Shown here piece by piece: positions 36,001 through 38,956 of a DNA stretch of 38,956 bases. The notes beneath the pieces are model-generated. The model made no database searches. It was not told where the DNA came from and worked only from the letters and a program-made list of their open reading frames with translations. Position numbers and translations under genes: made by a program. This stretch comes from Cyclobacteriaceae bacterium (GTDB lineage: Bacteria; Bacteroidota; Bacteroidia; Cytophagales; Cyclobacteriaceae): NCBI GenBank assembly GCA_025455015.1, contig JALONI010000020.1, forward strand, positions 1-38,956, written 5' to 3'. The number at the start of each line of letters is the position of its first letter. The stretch's first letter is position 1.

Positions 36001-36417
36001 TTGGCCGCGGGCCCGCATGCCATCACCCTGTTTGCTTCCGACAACCACTTGAACCGGACGCAAGGTACCATCCGCTTTACCGTTTCGGAAGATGGCGGAA
36101 TTCGAATCGAAAACTTTGTCAACTTCCCCAACCCCTTTCGCGCAGGCGAGGCTACGACATTTCAATTTATCCATACCCGCCCGGGCGATGACCTGGAGGC
36201 GCGGTTGACATTGTACAACGCGCAAGGACAGCCGGTCGTAAACCAACAATGGGAGGTGGGCAACAGCTATTACGAGGTCACCCTTTCGCAATGGGACGGA
36301 TTAACCCCCTCCGGTGCAAAATTGGCCCCGGGCATATACTTCGCCAAGCTGGTTGTTCGTTCCCACTTGGACGGCTCCCAAACCGAACAAACCACCCGGC
36401 TGTTATTGACCGATTAA
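33031..36417 (+). CDS. porU: Type IX secretion system sortase PorU (C25 gingipain-like)
   Basis: The product is 1128 residues. PorU cleaves the C-terminal signal from T9SS cargo at the cell surface and attaches it to lipopolysaccharide. Translation must begin at a TTG (33031), because an in-frame stop (the pssA TGA) lies six bases upstream and no ATG or GTG is near; the resulting MVFRRLVWIGLWCLH, then GGHAQ is a fair signal peptide. The C25 domain (about 400-790) has H644 (NFTGHGSEQVW) and C678 (VTATCEFGRHD) as the catalytic pair. Ig-like segments follow. The end has NFPNPF and LAPGIYFAKLVV, like the FlgD/type A sorting-domain fold. porV directly downstream supports the call. Confidence 0.92.
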   Translation: MVFRRLVWIGLWCLHTWHGGHAQDNSVLASGTWAKFSLSSDGIYKIDYNLLRQAGINPDNIDPRNLQLYTGHVGMLPQANGAARISDVQQMAIQVTGEADGRFNPGDAIFFLGLGPDKVEYVPSAQMYRYTNHLYDDANFVYLTVGNQPGKRIGLTTSPAGSFSVVTTFEDVAFYETEQYNILKSGRQWFGEQFDTSPEITIRFDVPGIIENSALRFASHVMAQTFAESSFDVFWNGVSIGNQRITPVPNTQYGLKGRVRIDTVAVQTTAVNAATRTTQEIRYRYTKAPGFSIGYLDFFSFTIQRRLALYGQYTFFQSAGSTQNSISTFQLGGADATTQIWDITNPFDIARHETTFQNGSAAFSTTTASLKRFVAFSPQRAASPVFVQRVENQNLRATAVPQLVIVTHPDFLPEANRLAAHRRSFHGLDVLVVTTQQVYNEFSGGKRDVTALRDFFRTLYLRSNRLENVLLIGRGTYDYKNRITTNSTFVPIYQSRNSLSPLETYSSDDYFAFVGTSEGEWGENPAVNHSMAFGVGRLPVRTAAEAKGIVDKLIAYDTDPKKYGRWRKSIAFVADDGDFNIHQSQADLLSEFVQAQQPQFDTRKIYLDLFRQENRSSGQRSPRTTEEIARTLQEGVAIVNFTGHGSEQVWMDERVLDANTVKDWSRLPQWPLFVTATCEFGRHDDPQQITTGERILLQPEGAIGLVTTARPVNASTNFTLNRAFYTALFQKVNGRFRSLGLVFRDTKNTSQSGVANRNFSLLGDPSMRLALGDLNVTWDEVTTANGTDTLRPLARARIRGSIRESGNIQNGFTGKAEVTVFNKPGQQQTKGDENPVFIFSHFTDLLYKGEVSVASGVFELEFIVPKNVSSNVVSGKVSAYAFNSAASADAAGASVEVAVGGLPVAAPVDTEPPSIKLFMGDTTYVSGGPVGPRSAIVAHLRDASGINLTAAPQHTLLAVLDDSLSFELNRHFQYYPDSYTEGLASFGLSNLAAGPHAITLFASDNHLNRTQGTIRFTVSEDGGIRIENFVNFPNPFRAGEATTFQFIHTRPGDDLEARLTLYNAQGQPVVNQQWEVGNSYYEVTLSQWDGLTPSGAKLAPGIYFAKLVVRSHLDGSQTEQTTRLLLTD

Positions 36418-36430
36418 TTCTGTATATTTG
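36403..36430 (+). promoter_or_regulatory. porV promoter (TTA-N17-TATATTTG)
   Basis: TATATTTG at 36423-36430 is a perfect -7 element, with TTA (36403-36405) 17 bases upstream inside the porU end. The porV ATG at 36448 is 17 bases downstream. It would let PorV be made in excess over PorU. Confidence 0.65.
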
Positions 36431-36447
36431 AACCCGACCTCCTGATT

Positions 36448-37614
36448 ATGAATAAGTTATATGTTGGCGCATGGATCTCCGTACTGGCTTTGTTTGGTGT
36501 GGCCAAGGCACAGCCTATACAAGGTACACTCATCGGCCAAGACAGCACGCGCTACCGTCCCATCATTACGGCTGTGCCCTTTCTCCTGATCACACCTGAC
36601 AGCCGGGCGGCCGGGATGGGTGATGCCGGGGTAGCCACCACGCCCGATGCCAATTCAAATTATTGGAATGCCGCCAAATTAGCCTTTATCGATAAAGGAT
36701 ATGGGGTGTCCGGCTCTTACACACCGTGGCTTGGTAAAATCGTCAACGACATGTCAATTTTTTACGTGTCCGGTTTTTATAAAATCACGAATGAGCAAAC
36801 GGTGGCTGCATCGATGAAGTATTTTGATCTTGGGGGCGTACAGCTCCGCGATGGCTCGAACAATAGTTTGGGAGATTTCAACCCCCGCGATTTTGCCTTT
36901 GATGTCACGTACTCAAGAAAGTTGACCGATGAATTTAGCATCGGGGGCTCTTTGCGATATATCCACTCAAACCTGGTTGGCTTTTTCAGCAGCAACGGGG
37001 TAGAAGCACAACCCGGAAATTCTGTTGCGGTTGACTTGGGGGTATTTCACACCAAACCGTTGGAAAGTCGCAACGCCACGCTTTCATGGGGTGCCAGCAT
37101 CACCAATATTGGCGCCAAAATCACCTATTCCAATGCCGACAACCGCGACTTCATACCCACCAATCTGCGGGTGGGTGGAGCGTACAAAATGGAGTTGAAC
37201 CCCTTGAACACCATCACATTTGCGCTGGATTTGAATAAGCTCATGGTGCCCAGCCCCCAGCCAAACGGCAGTGAACGGGACAAGAGTCTGTTGAACGGCA
37301 TGTTTGGTTCCTTTACGGATGCCCGAGGCGGATTCCGCGAAGAAATACAGGAAGTGGCCATCGCCAGCGGAGTTGAATATTGGTACGATAATAAGTTTTC
37401 AGGCCGCCTAGGGTATTTTCATGAAGCAACCGATAAAGGCAACCGAAAATACCTGACCGCAGGCGTTGGCGCCCGTGTCGATAACTTTGGTTTTGACATG
37501 GCCTATCTTGTGCCTACCAACCGGCAGGAAAATGCGCTTGCCGAAACCATCCGCTTCTCCATTCACTTCGTATTTGAAAACAAATTACGCGAAGCAGATA
37601 CCGTTACCGAATAA
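36448..37614 (+). CDS. porV: Type IX secretion system outer-membrane protein PorV
   Basis: The product is 388 residues. PorV is a FadL-like 14-strand barrel that carries cargo from the Sov translocon to PorU. The signal peptide (MNKLYVGAWISVLALFGVAK) is followed by ITAVPFLLITPDSRAAGMGD and GVATTPDANSNYWNAAKLAF, the strongest signatures of the family. Strand-rich segments continue to the C-terminal FSIHFVFENK. The pair porU-porV is conserved in many Bacteroidota. The ATG at 36448 sits 30 bases after the porU stop, with a promoter in the gap. Confidence 0.94.
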   Translation: MNKLYVGAWISVLALFGVAKAQPIQGTLIGQDSTRYRPIITAVPFLLITPDSRAAGMGDAGVATTPDANSNYWNAAKLAFIDKGYGVSGSYTPWLGKIVNDMSIFYVSGFYKITNEQTVAASMKYFDLGGVQLRDGSNNSLGDFNPRDFAFDVTYSRKLTDEFSIGGSLRYIHSNLVGFFSSNGVEAQPGNSVAVDLGVFHTKPLESRNATLSWGASITNIGAKITYSNADNRDFIPTNLRVGGAYKMELNPLNTITFALDLNKLMVPSPQPNGSERDKSLLNGMFGSFTDARGGFREEIQEVAIASGVEYWYDNKFSGRLGYFHEATDKGNRKYLTAGVGARVDNFGFDMAYLVPTNRQENALAETIRFSIHFVFENKLREADTVTE

Positions 37615-37620
37615 ATAATC

Positions 37621-38871
37621 ATGCTTGATCGCACGGTAGCACCGGCATTTCAAAATGCGGTAGATTATCAACTTCCAACCTATCACCATCACCGGGCTTC
37701 CAACGGCCCACACTGGGTTGTGCTGCCCACCGTACAGCAAGAGGTAATAAAGATCGAGCTGGTGTTTGCCGCGGGCAAGTGGCATGAGCCTGCCAAGGGC
37801 ATTGCCCATTTTGCCACAGCCATGCTGGAAAAAGGCACCGCCAAGAAAAGTGCGGTGGACATCGCTTCTTTTTTTGATTGGAAAGGAGCCCAATTGGAGA
37901 TCACCTCCGGATATGATTATTCGTCCATCGCATTATACGCATTGCTTCGCCATTGGGAGGAACCTTTAAACTACCTGGTGGATATTATTCACGAGGCTTC
38001 GTTTCCCCAGGAGGAATTGACCTTGTTGAAAAGCATTTTTAAAGACAACCTGCGCGTTAACCGCGAAAAAAATGCCTATGTGGCTGGCCAGGCTTTTCGC
38101 AAAAGCCTGTTTGGGGAACACCACCCCTATGGTTCCATCATGGAAGAAGACGATGTCGACCGAATCACATCCGAAGATCTGCTCCACTTTTCGAGGTTGT
38201 TGAAAACACCCGCCTTTGTATTTGTGACGGCCCCCGCTACTGCAAAAATCAATACAGAAGCAATAGCGAGCGGTAGGGTCAAGCAGGAAGAGCAATTAAA
38301 TCAGATTGTTGTTAGCGGTTCAGCAAAGACGGTAAGAATCGAAAAGGAAGTAAGTATTCAAACAGCCCTTCGGCTTGGCCATGTTACCATCAGCCGCAAC
38401 CACCGCAACTATCCGGGGCTACTCCTGTTAAACCACTTGTTGGGAGGGTATTTTGGCTCACGCCTGATGAAGAACATCCGCGAAGAAAAAGGGCTCACGT
38501 ACGGCATTCATTCGTCCATCACACCGCTGCGTCAAAGCGCATACTGGGTGATTGGCGCAGAAGTAAACAAGCACAATGAAAACGTAGCGTTGGCCGAGAT
38601 TCAAAAAGAGATATTGCAGATACAAAACAAAACCGTTCTATTATCAGAGTTGGACTTTGCTCGAAACCATCTTTTGGGCTCTCTTCAGCAAGATTTGTCA
38701 AATCCGTTCTCGGTAATGGACAAGATCAAAAATATCTTCCTCTTTGATCTGTCTCCTGACTTTTACACGCACTTGTATGAAACCATTCGCCAAGCCACTC
38801 CGGACGAGGTTACGCGCACGGCACAAACACAACTTTCCGTAACCCATCTGCATACAGTAGCCGTGGGTTAA
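37621..38871 (+). CDS. M16 family peptidase homologue without the zinc site
   Basis: The product is 416 residues, one M16 unit of two similar halves. The N-terminal half has HFATA at 63-67 where active enzymes have HxxEH: H63 is kept, but the Glu and second His are T66 and A67, so zinc cannot be bound normally. The C-terminal half has the R/Y motif, R281 and Y294 (GGYFGSRLMK, EKGLTYGI), which in two-chain M16 peptidases binds substrate. It therefore looks like the non-catalytic subunit of a pair. No active partner is in the window; it may lie to the right. There is no evident signal peptide. It begins six bases after porV. Confidence 0.9.
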   Translation: MLDRTVAPAFQNAVDYQLPTYHHHRASNGPHWVVLPTVQQEVIKIELVFAAGKWHEPAKGIAHFATAMLEKGTAKKSAVDIASFFDWKGAQLEITSGYDYSSIALYALLRHWEEPLNYLVDIIHEASFPQEELTLLKSIFKDNLRVNREKNAYVAGQAFRKSLFGEHHPYGSIMEEDDVDRITSEDLLHFSRLLKTPAFVFVTAPATAKINTEAIASGRVKQEEQLNQIVVSGSAKTVRIEKEVSIQTALRLGHVTISRNHRNYPGLLLLNHLLGGYFGSRLMKNIREEKGLTYGIHSSITPLRQSAYWVIGAEVNKHNENVALAEIQKEILQIQNKTVLLSELDFARNHLLGSLQQDLSNPFSVMDKIKNIFLFDLSPDFYTHLYETIRQATPDEVTRTAQTQLSVTHLHTVAVG

Positions 38872-38927
38872 TCAAACGGCATAGCTGGGGTTTGACGAAA
38901 TCAGGTGGTCTTGACTTCGTTGATCAC

Positions 38928-38956
38928 AAAAAACCCCTACGCCAACGGCTTGGGGG
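38928..38956 (-). terminator. Terminator of a minus-strand gene beyond the right edge
   Basis: Read on the minus strand, CCCC, GCC, GTT, GGC and GGGG form a hairpin (38955 to 38934) followed by six T. The plus strand lacks a T tract. It predicts a minus-strand gene to the right, convergent with the M16 gene. Confidence 0.6.

Noticed and set aside
1-38956. tRNA, rRNA, CRISPR array, insertion sequence, phage or toxin-antitoxin genes
   Set aside because: No cloverleaf-like sequences, regularly spaced repeats, transposase or integrase motifs, or small paired operons of that kind were recognised.

Overview
The window looks like chromosomal DNA of a Bacteroidota bacterium, most likely of the order Cytophagales. 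The evidence is a SusC/SusD pair, the type IX secretion genes porU and porV next to each other, bS16 with a long C-terminal tail, AccD without a zinc ribbon, and start sites without Shine-Dalgarno sequences behind TTG-N19-TANNTTTG promoters. Most of the window is fairly GC-rich. The susC/susD pair and the two small genes between odhB and lpdA are visibly more AT-rich. No tRNA, rRNA, CRISPR array, insertion sequence or prophage gene was recognised.

Layout. Positions 1-4011 hold the 3' end of a probable single-stranded-DNA-binding protein gene, an exported WD40-caspase protein and a small membrane protein, all on +. Positions 4021-6733 (-) hold an ABC-F ATPase and a radical SAM/SPASM protein; 6778-7986 (+) holds a DUF4105 membrane protein. 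Positions 14761 down to 7992 (-) form one tight operon: the three enzymes of the 2-oxoglutarate dehydrogenase complex (E1 sucA, E2 sucB, E3 lpdA), with a DUF6452-like lipoprotein and a DUF6048-like outer-membrane protein between E2 and E3. Positions 14973-17234 (+) hold rpsP-rimM-trmD-rplS, followed by a class I fructose-bisphosphate aldolase and accD. Positions 23936 down to 19486 (-) hold susC-susD, and 24888 down to 24200 (-) hold rplU-rpmA. Positions 25463-28954 (+) hold nrdB-nrdA, a class Ia ribonucleotide reductase of eukaryote-like sequence. A large M14 zinc carboxypeptidase follows on -. From 31682 to the right edge (+) lie a metallo-beta-lactamase-fold hydrolase, pssA, porU, porV and a catalytically dead M16 peptidase homologue.

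How the genes fit together. Most of the window is housekeeping: TCA cycle, ribosome assembly and tRNA modification, glycolysis, fatty-acid synthesis, dNTP supply and phospholipid synthesis. The envelope genes are porU/porV, susC/D, the peptidases, DUF4105 and DUF6048.

I do not see a clear unknown defence or biosynthetic system. The most interesting signals are regulatory or contextual. The r-protein promoters of rpsP, rplS and rplU share an extended promoter/leader box. A terminator sits between rpsP and rimM and its U tract also reads as a -7 element. An uncharacterised envelope gene pair is embedded in the odh-lpd operon. Two palindromes lie upstream of susC. A candidate ATTTGAARAT intergenic repeat occurs twice. 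The WD40-caspase protein is the most unusual single gene.
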